A stretch of DNA of 64,000 nt from Brachynemurus nebulosus (lineage: Eukaryota > Arthropoda > Insecta > Neuroptera > Myrmeleontidae): assembly GCA_035578155.1 (NCBI GenBank), contig JAPWDM010000004.1:40793551-40857550 (forward strand), given 5' to 3'. How positions within the stretch are numbered: the first letter of the stretch is position 1; each line of letters begins with the position of its first letter. This document shows, one piece after another, positions 11,431 through 25,162 of the stretch. The position numbers and the translations under genes were made by a program. The notes beneath the pieces are model-generated. The model did not search any database and was not told the origin of the DNA. It saw nothing but the letters and a program-made list of their open reading frames with translations.

Positions 11431-12543
11431 TTGGTTGTCAATTGTATCTCAGGGTATTTTTGTATATTTAACCTTGGAAAATTCCAGGAATTTTTATCAG
11501 TTTTAAAATAAACAAACAATCAATAATTAAATGTTTGTTTTAGCTGAATTATGATCATATGACTCATATAAGGAGTTTTTTTGGTATAAGAAAGATGACG
11601 TCATGGAATATTAATGAGTTAAACAATTGTTTAGTAAAAAATATCACCCATTGTAGACATCAAGCAAGAAATTATTTTTATCAGTTTTAATACTTTAACA
11701 TTTAACCTACAGTGACCAATTTTTTAGTTAACTAACAAACGTTCTTGAAATTTTAACAAGTTACAAAAAATATTAATTCTTATGGTGCACAACATTTTTG
11801 AATTTAACTGTAGCACAAAACTGTTTCTATATCAAACGAAAATTATCTGAAATAATTCAGTATGTACAAATGTATAGACTGTGTATATTAAAAATATTTT
11901 ATGTATACACTCTGTATATTGAGAATAAGAAAGAAAATTTGTATATAATTTTAATTTTTATGAATACTAGTAAACGAATTGTATAGCCATTTATGAATAA
12001 GTATTAAATCTAAATATAAAATAATCTATCACATCAGCATTGGAAAAATATTTGCTTAATTAGCAAAAAAATAATATGTTTGCAAATAAATACATATATA
12101 TTACTGTACAATAAATACTTGGATTATTTCTTAATATGTATACTATAATTTAACTATGTTGTTTAATGTAAAAATTATAACAGCATTAAGATTTGCTAAA
12201 TTTTTTTATAAATTAGTAGTTTTGAGGCAAAAAATTTATAGAATATCATCTTAAAACTTACATCACAAATACATAATATAATTATAATATACATATGCAT
12301 ATATAACGGGTGTATATTTAATGTTTTAATGAATGTTTTCATATACAGGGTGTATCATTGTAAATATCATTAGATTTTTTTTTTCAATACTTTTATAGGT
12401 TAATGAAAGTAACTTCTTGCTGTAAAAAATAGGGGAATTCAGGGTAATAGTTAAATAAAACGCACATAATTTTTTTTAAATTTTACTTAGAGAATATGTA
12501 TACAAAAAAATTAAATTGCTTAAATCTATATATTACTTAAAAT
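11431..12543. other. AT-rich spacer
   Basis: No supported gene. ACAGGGTGTATCATTG near 12350 resembles the end motif of some insect DNA transposons, but no partner was found. Confidence 0.4.
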
Positions 12544-13029
12544 CTATTTATTTTCCATATAAAAATTTTTTAAAAGAATACAATTTTCTAATAAACAAAT
12601 TTTATCTGAATGGAGCATACAGCGTCTTGAATAATATTCATCTCGCAGAATGGAAATCTTCGGTACATCAAATATTTCTTCCAAATTCAGAATCCACGGC
12701 TGGTTTTCGGCACCATCAAACAAATTTGAAATCCATTTCTTCTTTTCACTACCCTTGACGTATATGACATCATACTTCTTTAATATAGGTTTCAATATGG
12801 TATGAAGTTTTTTGTACGGAATAAATCCATACGACCAAGGTATCCCATGCCAATTTCTGCAAAGCCAACGGGCAACTCGTTGAAATTTCTTCGGCAACTC
12901 GTTGAAATCAAACGGTGCGTCGAATATAAGATGTAATATGTCATCTGAATTTTCTGCAGCAATACCAACTTCTTTAAAATAAAATTCGTTCTTAGCTCCT
13001 TGATAGTCTTGTATGTCAAGAAACCCCAT
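12544..13029 (-). CDS. Uncharacterised 161-residue protein, invertebrate family with HG..W..G..PY and VKG.EK motifs
   Basis: The ORF begins MGFLDIQDYQG and shows, in order: FYFKEVGIA (about 17-25), LHLIFDAPFDFNELP (32-46), WLCRNWHGIPWSYGFIPYKK (about 55-74), IYVKGSEKKKWI (about 89-100), and a C-terminal C..H.....C pattern, CMLHSDKIC (about 137-145). I believe this motif order recurs in short, uncharacterised insect ORFs, often multicopy. The early acidic strand could suggest an RNase-H or DEDD-nuclease-like fold, but that is inference. No signal peptide or membrane segment is evident. The ATG is the natural start, with stops upstream. The ORF reads smoothly with charged and aromatic residues and no internal stop, unlike the decayed elements nearby. 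It could be part of an endogenised viral or large DNA transposon remnant together with the ORF at 13868. Function unknown. Confidence 0.6.
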   Translation of the reverse strand: MGFLDIQDYQGAKNEFYFKEVGIAAENSDDILHLIFDAPFDFNELPKKFQRVARWLCRNWHGIPWSYGFIPYKKLHTILKPILKKYDVIYVKGSEKKKWISNLFDGAENQPWILNLEEIFDVPKISILRDEYYSRRCMLHSDKICLLENCILLKNFYMENK

Positions 13030-13540
13030 TTTTTATCACCGCCGTAGAACTGAAATTATTCACACAATCCACAACTTTATATATAATAATTAAAAGTGGT
13101 GGGGATAGTTAGTTAATTTGTGGAATGTATTCGAAAATGGCTACCAATAGCTATTGCTAGTTTACCATCAAATTAGAAACTTATTAATAATATTCAACAC
13201 ATTGGTGAGTACCATGTTCTTTTCACTTTAAGACCTAGTGATTTAAGGAATGCTACATTTTCAGGTGAAATGTGTTGTTGCTTAAAAGTTTTACGTTTTA
13301 AGATCTTAGGTTCCCAAATTCCCTTGCTATGTTGGCTAGCGGTGGACTGCTCTGAATTATAAATTAACATGGTTCGAAATGCAATTGTTTTACCACGAAA
13401 GTATAATTTTCAACGAAAGAGATGTTAACTCTTTGACAACCACCGGTAAAAAGACAATATTTTGTGTAAGTTCAACTATTTTATACCCTTTAACCATGAT
13501 AAGATGTATGAGCTGGAGTATAATTCAGCAAATTATATAG
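13030..13540. other. Spacer between the two unknown ORFs
   Basis: No ORF or repeat was recognised. This would contain the promoter of the 12544-13029 ORF, which lies on the minus strand. CTTTATATATAATAATTAAAA near 13076 could supply a TATA-like element, but this is weak. Confidence 0.3.
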
Positions 13541-13700
13541 CGGTGGTGACGTAACACACAAATGCGGTGGTTGTGTTGCGATTGTGGCAGTTGTGTGGTG
13601 GTGGCGGTGGTATATGTGTGGCGGTGGCGGTGTTTGTGTGGCAGTTGTGGCGGTTGTGTGGGGGTAGCAGCGGTGTTTGCGGCTGAGGTGAACAACTTTA
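13541..13700. repeat. G/T-rich degenerate (GGTGGC/GGTTGTG)n repeat
   Basis: Irregular repeats of GTGGCGGTGG, GGTTGTG and GGCAGTTGTG over about 150 bases. This is a sharp G-rich strand asymmetry in an otherwise AT-rich window. It could form G-quadruplexes on the plus strand. It sits between the two unknown minus-strand ORFs. Confidence 0.7.
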
Positions 13701-13867
13701 TCATTAATTCAATCGAAGTAGCAATTTACTGTAGACAATGAATCGGTGGTGACATCTCGCGGTGTTTGTTGAACGCAATATCTAAATTAATCATCATCAT
13801 AATCGCTAGCATCTTCTTTATCAGTTTCATCCAGATAATCACCTAGTGGCTCAATAACATCAGCCTT

Positions 13868-14410
13868 TTAAAGTTCACGAAGTAAAGAGAATATTCCTTG
13901 ACCGACAGTAGTTTCTCTTAAAGCATCTAACTCTTCGATTAAAGCTTCACTATCGTCAACGTTAAACAACATGTTTTTATTTTCCTCTAAACTCCGAATA
14001 ATATTGAGTATTTTTTCACCAGTCTCTGAAGTCTCGTATAAACGTCGTAATTCATCTATTAAAGTATTAGGATTATGCCAGTATTTTATTTTTTTCGATT
14101 GCTCATTAGCATTTTCCGAGCCGTTGTATTTGATACGCTTAGCAAGTAGTTCTTGGTCCGTTGAATTGACTGGACGTTTTATTGCTATTCGATTAATATT
14201 ATCAATATTGCCATGATTTTTATATATCATGGCTATATTTATAATATATTTTATTAATAAAATATCAAATACTACCAAAAATTCTAGTAATTTTAAAGGA
14301 CTGGAATATGATTTATTTGAATTATTCTTAGGAATTTTTTTGTTGAAATTAGCATAATAAGTATCTTTGCTACTAACTAGGAAGAAAATACAGTGATAAT
14401 AATTGTTCAT
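13868..14410 (-). CDS. Uncharacterised protein with two internal LIxEL...RETxxGxxIxxLLREL-type repeats
   Basis: The 180-residue ORF has a hydrophobic, probably untranslated or poorly conserved first third. An internal ATG (MIYKNHGN, about residue 61) may be the true start. Downstream is a basic, NLS-like stretch (LLAKRIKY). Two related segments follow: LIDELRRLYETSETGEKILN near residues 117-136 and LIEELDALRETTVGQGIFSL near 157-176. Each would form an amphipathic helix pair. No catalytic motif, signal peptide or zinc finger is visible. Together with the 12544 ORF, on the same strand, it could be a two-gene remnant of a virus-like or Polinton-like element, but no capsid, polymerase or integrase ORF lies beside it. 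Function unknown. Confidence 0.45.
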   Translation of the reverse strand: MNNYYHCIFFLVSSKDTYYANFNKKIPKNNSNKSYSSPLKLLEFLVVFDILLIKYIINIAMIYKNHGNIDNINRIAIKRPVNSTDQELLAKRIKYNGSENANEQSKKIKYWHNPNTLIDELRRLYETSETGEKILNIIRSLEENKNMLFNVDDSEALIEELDALRETTVGQGIFSLLREL

Positions 14411-16262
<1,852 letters not shown>

Positions 16263-16883
16263 ATTTTTGTTAAATCTCGATTAAAAGTTTCATATGGGGT
16301 ACGATTTAATGCATAATCCGAATTGTAGTTCCAATACGAAAACTAAAATATTTAAAAGGAAGTAAACAATTTAGTCACATGAGCCCACACGCGACTAAAT
16401 ATACATGTAAAAACGTTAACGAGAAATATTAACAAATTTGAAAGTTTTTGAACGTTTCTATACTAGAAATGAAGTAATATAGGCACCAAAGAAACTATCT
16501 TGGTTCTTTGTCAAATCATATTGTTTATTTAAATTGAACAGCTGTTAAAAAAAGCTAACTTTTTTTTCTAAATGTGTAAATGCATTCGTTTGGATGTGTT
16601 TCACATACGTAAATTCTCATTCCACCTAGAAACAATTAAATCGCAACAGAGAAAGAAGATTTCGTTGAGGCTCAATATAGTAATGAAGGTATCATCAAAG
16701 AACAATAAGTATTATAGAAACAAAGGAGGTAGGTTACGGTGAAAATGGTCCATTTATAACGTTGGCGTTGGCTACTTGATAGAAATAATACTTCTTATAA
16801 GGTGCTTTAACACTTGTTCCAACTCAAAACAATAAGAGAAAGTTAAATAGTTACTTTGTTTTTTCAAGTACTGCAATTTTCTC
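16263..16883. other. AT-rich spacer
   Basis: No ORF, RNA gene or repeat was recognised. Confidence 0.4.
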
Positions 16884-17545
16884 TAACAAGTAAATGTCCC
16901 GCGGTCGGACCTATCGATTTTGATGAAAATTAAGTATGTTGTAGAACATTAAAAAATAAGCGATACGTATTTTCTTTTATCTGCGGAAAAACGGTATGAA
17001 GGAGTGAAATCGCCCTTCAAAAATTGGGGTAAAAATTTAATTTTTCAAATATCTCGAAAAAGGTTAGAGATAGAGCAAAAGTTTAAATTAGCGATATTGC
17101 TCTTTTTCAAAGAGCTATCTATTGATATGCAATTTGTTCAAATTACATCAACAGGGGTGGTTGGGAGTTAACTACCCCTGGACTTAATATTAGGAAATTG
17201 AGCAAAAACAGATCAATTAGATTTTTTGATGTAAATTTCAAACGTGCATACAAAATTCTTATATTGTCTATTTTTCACCCCTTTTTTGTAAAATTAACCC
17301 TTAAATTAAAACTAACCCCCAACCACCCCAGTTGATGTAATTTGAGGAAATTGCAGATGAATAGACAGCACTTTAAAAAAGAGCAGTATCGCTAATTTAA
17401 AGTTGTGCTCTATCTCTTACTGTTTTCGAGATATTTGAAAATTTAAAGTAAAAAAAATACGTGTCACTTATTTTTTAGTGTTCTACAACATATTTAAGTT
17501 TCATCAAAATCGATAGGTCCGGCCTCGGGACCTTTACTTGTAAGT
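16884..17545. mobile_element. ~660-bp foldback element
   Basis: The left arm, ACAAGTAAATGTCCCGCGGT with CGGACCTATCGATTTTGATG, is mirrored on the right by ATCAAAATCGATAGGTCCGG with CCTCGGGACCTTTACTTGT. Pairing continues inward: GTAGAACATTAAAAAATAAG with the right-arm partner near 17465, and GTTGGGGGTTAGTTT-type partners near 17155 and 17310. It is non-coding. Confidence 0.75.
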
Positions 17546-17798
17546 ATTTTTGAGTTAATACTGTTTCACAGTGTTTATCGAAATTTCTCTCTGTGTTTTT
17601 CAAAAAAAGATTTTTTGAAAATTTTTTGGAAATTCGCTAAAAAAAAAAGAAGTAGATTTTTCTTCCCTTCATAATAAAATTGTATTCTTTCAGGTGTTAG
17701 AAATATTCTTCTAAAATTTTATTTAAAAAAACGAAAAATCAAAAAGATATGGGCATTTTAGTGCACGTACTTTACTATAATTCAATTTAAAACAAAAT

Positions 17799-18026
17799 AC
17801 CCCTGTCGCAGCACCTGCATAATATAGCGAAGTTTCAAAGATACGACACTGACGGATCTCATATAACAACATGTATCTATCTAAAATAGTTTAGCATTGC
17901 GAAAAATGACCAAAATTTTCGCTTCTGAAAATCGGATGTATCGGCTGACGAACTCGTCTAAGCTTTTGAGACTTTTGAACTTCTCATAAAATTTCGTAAA
18001 GATTGGATGCTTCGTTCGAGAGTTAT

Positions 18027-18105
<79 letters not shown>

Positions 18106-18190
18106 TTTAATACGAAACAAATTTCTGCCGTATAGACCCGAACTCAGGTCTTTCCATTACATTCGCCGTCATAAATTAAGTTCCAAAATG
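17799..18190 (-). mobile_element. (TA)n-centred TIR element, copy 1 (diverged)
   Basis: It begins TACCCCTGTCGCAGCACCTGCATAATATAGCGA, the same terminal segment seen at 49565, 50360 and 45088. The middle holds TA repeats (about 18032-18101) flanked by CGTTCGAGAGTTATCG and ACAAATTTCTGCC..GACCCGAACTCAGGTC. Both flanks are diverged versions of the arms at 35760, 48881 and 49810, inverted. No right terminal repeat is visible. Just upstream, 17721-17783 is repeated at 24134-24192. Confidence 0.65.
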
Positions 18191-18264
18191 GAAAGTCGCT
18201 TAAAATAATAATTTAAAAAATGAATATTTATTTAAGTAAAAGAAAAATTTCTTATTTTTTGTAC

Positions 18265-18536
18265 TAGCTTTCTGTCCTGCGGCTTCACTCAGGTGTCTGT
18301 TTTGTTTTAATTTTTGTTTTAATTTTGCTTTATATAATTTCGTGCAATGGAATACATTTTTGTATTTTGTAGCTTTAGTTTGAGACCTTTATGCTGATAC
18401 CCGTAATAACAGTTTTAGGTATTCTTCAGTTTTAGACCCTTCTTGGGGAATAACAATTTTAATGCTACTTTCATCTTTTTCTGGAATTGCAATAGTATCT
18501 GAAGGGAAACTTGTTAGGAACCATTCAACTATTTAA
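18265..18536 (+). repeat. Dispersed repeat, left half (interrupted)
   Basis: Starts TAGCTTTCTGTCCTGCGGCTTCACTCAGG, similar in layout to ACTAGCTGCGACCCGCGGTG at 62792. The text continues after the TTAA element at 21953 with GATATTCTGAAATTCTGTAC and GGGGTCCCAAGGTCCTGAAT, modules also present at 62.9-63.6 kb. I infer one older repeat split by the 18537-21948 insertion. Confidence 0.55.
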
Positions 18537-19052
18537 GGGGGACCACTAGTGTGATGTTTTCAAAAAATTGGAAAAATTTTTTTTGCATGTTTCGACAATC
18601 TATACCTTTAAAAATAACATAGTTAATAGTTCGGGAGTTTCTGGACGTGGTTGCCAGTCACATGTTGTGGAGATGCTAGATCCTGGTACATTTAAACGAC
18701 TCATCTAGCTTTACTATGACCGTTATAGTGAGTAGATCGTAAATAATTTTAGTAAAAATTCTCAGTGATTAAAATTAAAAGTTAAAAAATTTGGGAGACA
18801 GGTCTACCCACACTATCAACTTCCCATTAAGTGTCCTTAAAGACTAGAGACTACTGTACATAAATAATTCTTTTTTCATTTTAGGAAACTTCTCCCTTGG
18901 GCCCCCGATAGAGGCTTTGCCCCTTGCACCATACCGGGGGCTTCGCTTTCTGTACCTAAGGGTGGGGGCTCCACCCTTATCAAACAAATCATAACATCAT
19001 TTGTTCTCAAGATATGTGAGACAAAATATATCAAAAACAGTTTTTTATTTCG

Positions 19053-19084
<32 letters not shown>

Positions 19085-20066
19085 TATAATAAAATACTGG
19101 CGTTTTTAACATCAAAAAAGGTTCTTAGGCCATTATATAATAATGTTATGGTGAAAACTCCATATAATCTATGTTATCTTAATAAAGTTAATTCTGTTTT
19201 TTACCACAAAAAACAAACCGCTAATCCGAATTTGCTGAAAACTTTATCCGGTCTTCATTTTTTGATTACGCATCTAATGAAATTAGCCCGGTGTTGATAT
19301 CATCATTTGTTCTCGAGATATGAGAGACGAAAAAAAATTCACGAACGAACGAACGAACGAACTAACGAACGCACGCACAGACATCACGCTAAAAACGATT
19401 GATTCGGATTCTAGTGACCTTGAAACCTCGAAATATGTCAAAATTAGCGATTCGTAAAATCGGACCCATTACAATAACTTCCTATGGGAAGTTAATAAAG
19501 AAAAATTATATTTTTCAAATTTGCTGCAGTTATAACTCGAAGACAGATCATCCGATCGATTTGATTCTTATTGCAGCTTCTTTTATATATATTTCGTCAT
19601 ATCATGAACCCCCAGTTTTCCGATCGGATAAAAAATGTAATTTTTGCAGGCCAAAAATCATCAAATTTTCGCGCAAATATTGAAAATCTTTTAAAAAACT
19701 CCACCATTTTGTTAAATTTCAACTTTTTTTTCGATTGAGGTTCACGGTACGAGCAACACCTTCTAGCTTAATAGGCTTTTTGGTATTTTTGATTTCAGGC
19801 ACTGTACAGGTCGCTATCACTACAGCAGTGGGGGAACTTGTTTTTGGAGCCTTGGAAGATCGCTACATAGGAACTCCAATATAACGTACTGGCCGGTACA
19901 AAATAAGGGGAAGTACGTTATATCGGAATACCAGGGCCGTCAGTAAAATTTTTTTAAGGGGGTACAGAAACATAATATGCGAACACATACGCATTTCATT
20001 ATTTATATACACACGCATATACACTTACTTAAATGCATGTTTACAAGAACACACGTCTTCAACTAA

Positions 20067-20149
<83 letters not shown>

Positions 20150-21948
20150 ACTGTTGTACATTGTACAAGTATACTAGAAAAATGCATAAGCTGCAAAATT
20201 TGACAACAATTTTAGAATACTCTTCTTAGAAATCAGTCAAAATATTAAAAAACCGACTTCACTATTGGTTAACTATTGAAAAATAGACCAAAGAGTGGAA
20301 TTTAATAATAGTTTTAGAATATTCTATTCGGAAACTAGGAAAGATGTCGGAAAACTAACTTTACTATGGGATTTGCCATTAAAGAAATAGTTGAATAGCG
20401 GAATTTGGCAAAAGTTCTAGATCATTCTATTCAAAACCTAGAATAGATATCAAGAAATAAACTTTACCATCGGATAGGTCATCAAAGAAAATGCAAAATA
20501 ACGGAATTTGAGAAATGTTCTCGAATATTCTATTCGGAAACTAATAAAAATATTGAGAAAGCGACTTCATCAGTAGATTGCTATTTGGTGAAAAAGGTTA
20601 AATAGTGGTGCTATACAAAAGTTTTAGTTATAAATTTACGCCAACGTATACAATTGCAAAAAAGTATAATATTTACATTTTCCTTAAATAAAGTACCTTA
20701 ACTTTTGTTAAATTCCGCTATTTGATCTTTTATGTAATAATTAGATGAGTGATAAAATTGGTTTTTTTGATATTTTTGCTAATAGAACATTCTAGAATAT
20801 TGTTCAATTTTTGTTATTTAGGCTTTCATTCGACGACAAATCCGATGGTGAAATCAGTTTTCCGATATTTTTACTAGTTCTCGAATAGAACATTCTAGAA
20901 TATTGTTCAATTTTTCTTATTTAAGCTTTCATTTGATGACCAATTCGATGTTGAAGTCAGTTTCCCGATATCTTTGCTAGTTCTCGGATAGAACATTCTA
21001 GAACATTGCTAAGTTTTTGTTATTTATGCTTTTATTCGAAGACTAGTTCGATAGTGAAGTTAGTTTCCCGATATCTTTGCTAGTTCTCGGATAGAACATT
21101 CTAGAACATTGCTAAATTTTTGTTATTTATGCTTTTATTCGAAGACCAGTTCGATAGTGAAATTAGTTTCCCGATATCTTTGCTAGATCCCGAATAGAAC
21201 TTTCTAGAACTTTTGCTGATTTCCGCTGTCTAGTCCCTTCTTTGGTAGACTATCAAATAGTGAAGTCGGTTTTTCGACATCTTTGCTATTTTCCGAATAG
21301 AATATTCTGGAATTTGCATCAAAATTTGTTATCTGGCTTTTTTTCTATAACCAATCAAATCGTGAAATCGATGTGTACTCGTATATACACACATATTTAT
21401 CTACGTATGCATATACGTGAAATAATATGTACGTGTATGTCTCTATATTGGTGTAATTGTTTGTTGGTGTTGATTTTACTGTAAAAGTTCACAGGAATCT
21501 GAATATTTTTGAACAAGTTCACACATAGTTGTAAATGTGTATATATTTACACTGATTATATTTATTTGTGTATAAGTACTTATGGCTATGTGTGAATGCT
21601 ATACGTGTGTATGTAAGAAAATATGGGAACTTGTCAGACCCTCACATAAATTTGCTACGCCCCTGAATTGACGATTATGTATACCTTGACACAAATACAA
21701 TCTCACGTCTTCAAATCTGTGAGAGGGGTACCCCACCACTCGGTACGTTATATTGGAGTACGTTATATTGGAGTACCTATGTAATAACTCCCTGAATTTT
21801 CAATTTTTTGGTCCAAAAATTTTATCATGAATTTATTATATATCAGCGAATATATCCTTAAAATACTAAAACATACCATACAGTAGTTTTCTTTAAAAAA
21901 AATTCCAAAAATCACCCCTTTTTTGAGGTAGTACACTAGTGGTCCCCT
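18537..21948. mobile_element. 3.4-kb TTAA-flanked element with 16-bp TIRs
   Basis: The left junction is TTTAA followed by GGGGGACCACTAGTGT. The right junction is ACACTAGTGGTCCCC(T) followed by TTTAA. A TTAA duplication is the piggyBac hallmark, although the TIR does not start with the usual CCC. No transposase ORF is present. The interior carries a GC-rich patch (18889-18985), a (CGAA)n microsatellite near 19340, and a large inverted satellite (19864-21780). It is probably a non-autonomous element enlarged by nested repeats. Confidence 0.6.
19864..21780. repeat. Inverted satellite: two opposed ~110-bp tandem arrays inside long inverted repeats
   Basis: The outer inverted arms are TACATAGGAACTCCAATATA with ACGTACT near 19873 and the complement near 21745-21770. 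Between them, about four units in one orientation (about 20200-20640) face about six units in the other (about 20710-21370). The shared unit words are GAATAGAACATTCTAGAA(T/C)A and (C/T)CCGATATCTTTGCTAG. A (TA)n tract occupies about 20070-20146. The arrays meet near 20650-20700, giving a hairpin-capable palindrome of repeats. Confidence 0.75.
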
Positions 21949-21952
21949 TTAA

Positions 21953-22220
21953 CGTGATCCCTATTAGAAGGTTCTGGGGAACAATTTTAACCTTACTTCA
22001 CTTTTTAATTCGATATTCTGAAATTCTGTACAAAATCAGTTACTAAATAATTAAGTATTACTCAAAGCAAGTAATATTCATATTTCAGTAGCATATTTAA
22101 TTTTCAAAACATCTTCTTGAGATCCACCCAGCCGTTTAGCATGAAGAAGATCTTTGGGGTCCCAAGGTCCTGAATGATAATTTTGCCCTCACTTATACTA
22201 ACAAAATCATTTTATTTTAA
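21953..22220 (+). repeat. Dispersed repeat, right half (interrupted)
   Basis: Continues the repeat begun at 18265. It contains GATATTCTGAAATTCTGTAC, AAAATCAGTTACT and GATCTTTGGGGTCCCAAGGT, as in the 62.8-64 kb copy. No ORF. Confidence 0.55.
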
Positions 22221-23895
22221 TTTAAATTATAATGGGACAGTTACCTGATATCCGTTTATCCGTTTCTATAAGAGAAATGAATAAACAATTTATTTTACTT
22301 TACGTGTAATTTCTTTGAAAAGAAATTTAAAATTTGTGGCCCCGTAACTCAATAATAAAAACAAATTTGAAAATTCAGGCTCTCTTGTGCCACCCCTGGG
22401 ATGATTCTCTATTGATAGACACTTCACTAGTCGAAATCCGTTAAGTAACCTTGTCTGTGTGCTTTTCACAAAATTTTATAAAATTTTTTCTAATTCTGTT
22501 ATATATCTATATATTGATTATTTAATAATAAATCAATATTAAAAACATTTAGATTTTAGTAATAAAAATTATTACTTCAATAAATTATAAATTAACACTT
22601 ATTTAATTGACTAATTATTTTCTTAAATAGACTAAACAAAACATAATTATCTATTTATTATTTAAATTTACCGCTTTGAAGAATTTGCTTTGTTGTTTGT
22701 AACTTGTTGCTCTCTGCTGGGTTATCTAGACAATTAAAATTTGATCTCTTTAATGCCTGACTATTTCTTTGTTCAGAAAATGGGCTATTATTTTTTTTTT
22801 GGTTAGTGTGTAGAAATTATTTTTCATTTGTAAACATTTTATGGAGTCGATATTGAATTACAAATTTAAAGTTTGAAATAGGTTTATTAGTCTAGTCTAG
22901 AAGAGCCATTTTAGTGAAATTCTCATAGAGGGCACCAAAAATTATGATTTTGGTGTCATTCGGTTCGTATTGATCTCTAGAAACTTCTTGAAAAAGTTGA
23001 AAATGCGCTCATAAAAATTGCAATTGTTATAAACAAAAGAGTGAAAAAAAATGAGTGTTTTTGTTTTCTTGAAAAATTTCAAAAACTATTAAAGATTTTT
23101 GAAATTAAAAAAAAAAAGATTTGAAAAGAGCAGGAAATTTCACAAAAATAAGTCCCGACTCCCGAAACTGTATCTCCAATATTTATAATTTTAACAGAGC
23201 CCTAAAGTTATTGCTAAAATGGGGTGTTTGGCGTTCTCGCGCGCCGCGTCATTCAGACACGGTAAACAAAAAAAATTATTTAAATATATTAAATATCAAT
23301 ATTAAGGAATGAAAAAATTCACGTACCTTCGGAATAAGTTGATAAACAATAATCCGTGCAAAAAAATTTTTATATGCATTTTCCCATTAGTTATGCTATT
23401 GTTAATTAACAAAAGTTTTGAAACCGAAAGTTGACATAGAAACCTTAATAATTATTTAACTAAAAAGCTCAAATATTTTTTGCTTCGTAGAATTGTTCTG
23501 AAGAGGTGAAAAAATAGATTCCCGTTGAAAAAATCAAAAATTTTTAATTTTCCACTTATTTATAAACAATCAATTGCATTGAAAAAAAATGAGAAATGTT
23601 GATAAAGCATTTGTTTTTTTTGTTTTTTTAAATCTTAATTATTTCGTTTTTTTCTCATTGAGCGCCACCTGATAATAATTTTTTTAAATTTTTTAATGCT
23701 ATTATTTAAAAAATTGTTATAAACAAATGCATTGTTTTTGAGGCAATGGAAAATTTTTTTTTTGATTCGAAGGACCAAAAAATATTATAATTTTTAAAAG
23801 AAAAATCGTTACTTAAAAAAATTTTTTTATTGCTCAAAAATGCATTTGTTAATGAACAATTTTTTTGTGTCATTTATTATTAATATTAAAGATCC

Positions 23896-23972
<77 letters not shown>

Positions 23973-25162
23973 CAATTATTTCTTTAAAGCTTTATTTTTT
24001 TTTCTAAAATACAAATACATAATATTTTTGGCGCCATATTTTACAGATATTTCCAAACATCTGTTTTTGTCGGATTTTACATATTTTTAAACTATGGACA
24101 GTGTTCCGTGCGTCCACACCAGTTTATTTTTAAAAAATGAAAAATCAAAATGTTATGGGCATTTTACTGCGCGTACTTTACTATAATTCATTGACATAAA
24201 AATTTAAGTTTCCTAGAAACTATGTTTTTCGACATGTTTCCGCGTGAATTTCAAAAAGTATTTGAGGTATCGATATAAATCAAAGTGCATATTATTCCTC
24301 AGTACCGTCATTTTGGCAGAAATTAGGATTTTCTGGTTCCGTAATATATTTTTAAAATGCAGCTGTTTGCAGTCGAGAAAAAAAGATGATTTTTGATGAA
24401 TTATTTTCAAAATGCGATTTCTCGCTAGTGTTTTATTTCTTTTTTAGACCCCAATTTGTGCCATAACTGTATGGGCCGGGTACAAACCACAGAGTGGGGG
24501 TAATAAAAACTATCGCAGTGCTTGCTCTGGCAGAAATAAGTAAATTAAACGGCTCTTGTTATTTTGTAGAGCCACACTATCTGGCGGTAAAAAATGAAGT
24601 TAACAGAATTGGGTCTAATTTCATATAATTACTCACTGGTATTTACATTTTTATTTTATTTAAAATTTATAAAACACAACTTTAACGAAGGACGTAAACC
24701 CTATTAGGTATAGTTTTGTAAGATCGTAAGCGAAACTACTGCTCTCAGTAAATTTGGCAGTAACAAATTTTTGAAATGAGTCACGATAATTGTGTTCTCA
24801 AATTTAATGTAGAAATACAGGAAGAAAAAACAAATGTAAAACAGACTTCTAGCCAATTTAAGAATAATTAAAAATAAAAAGAATTTTAGACGGAAGTTAA
24901 ATATTTGTATGCCACCACTTTTAGAGGACAAAACTAAATTTCTCAAAGAAGAAACTCAAGGAACTAATATACTACATATTGCTTGAGTTCATATTGAAAG
25001 ACTTTATAAAGACTGGAACTACCAAATCGATTTCACGACTCCGATATCTTTTTTACACTTTTATTATATCCAATTAGTACACTCGATATACCGCGCTAAA
25101 AACGAAAATACTTTCCATACTCTGAATTCGGACAACCTTTGTCTTCTTATTATGTATTTAAT
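22221..25162. other. AT-rich spacer with one (TA)n tract
   Basis: No gene supported. (TA)n occupies about 23899-23969. 24134-24192 repeats a segment from 17721-17783 (TGGGCATTTTA and CGTACTTTACTATAATTCA). Short ORFs at 23121, 24213 and 24704 have no domain. Confidence 0.45.

Noticed and set aside
12340..12400. ACAGGGTGTATCATTG as the end of a DNA transposon
   Set aside because: No inverted partner or target duplication was found.
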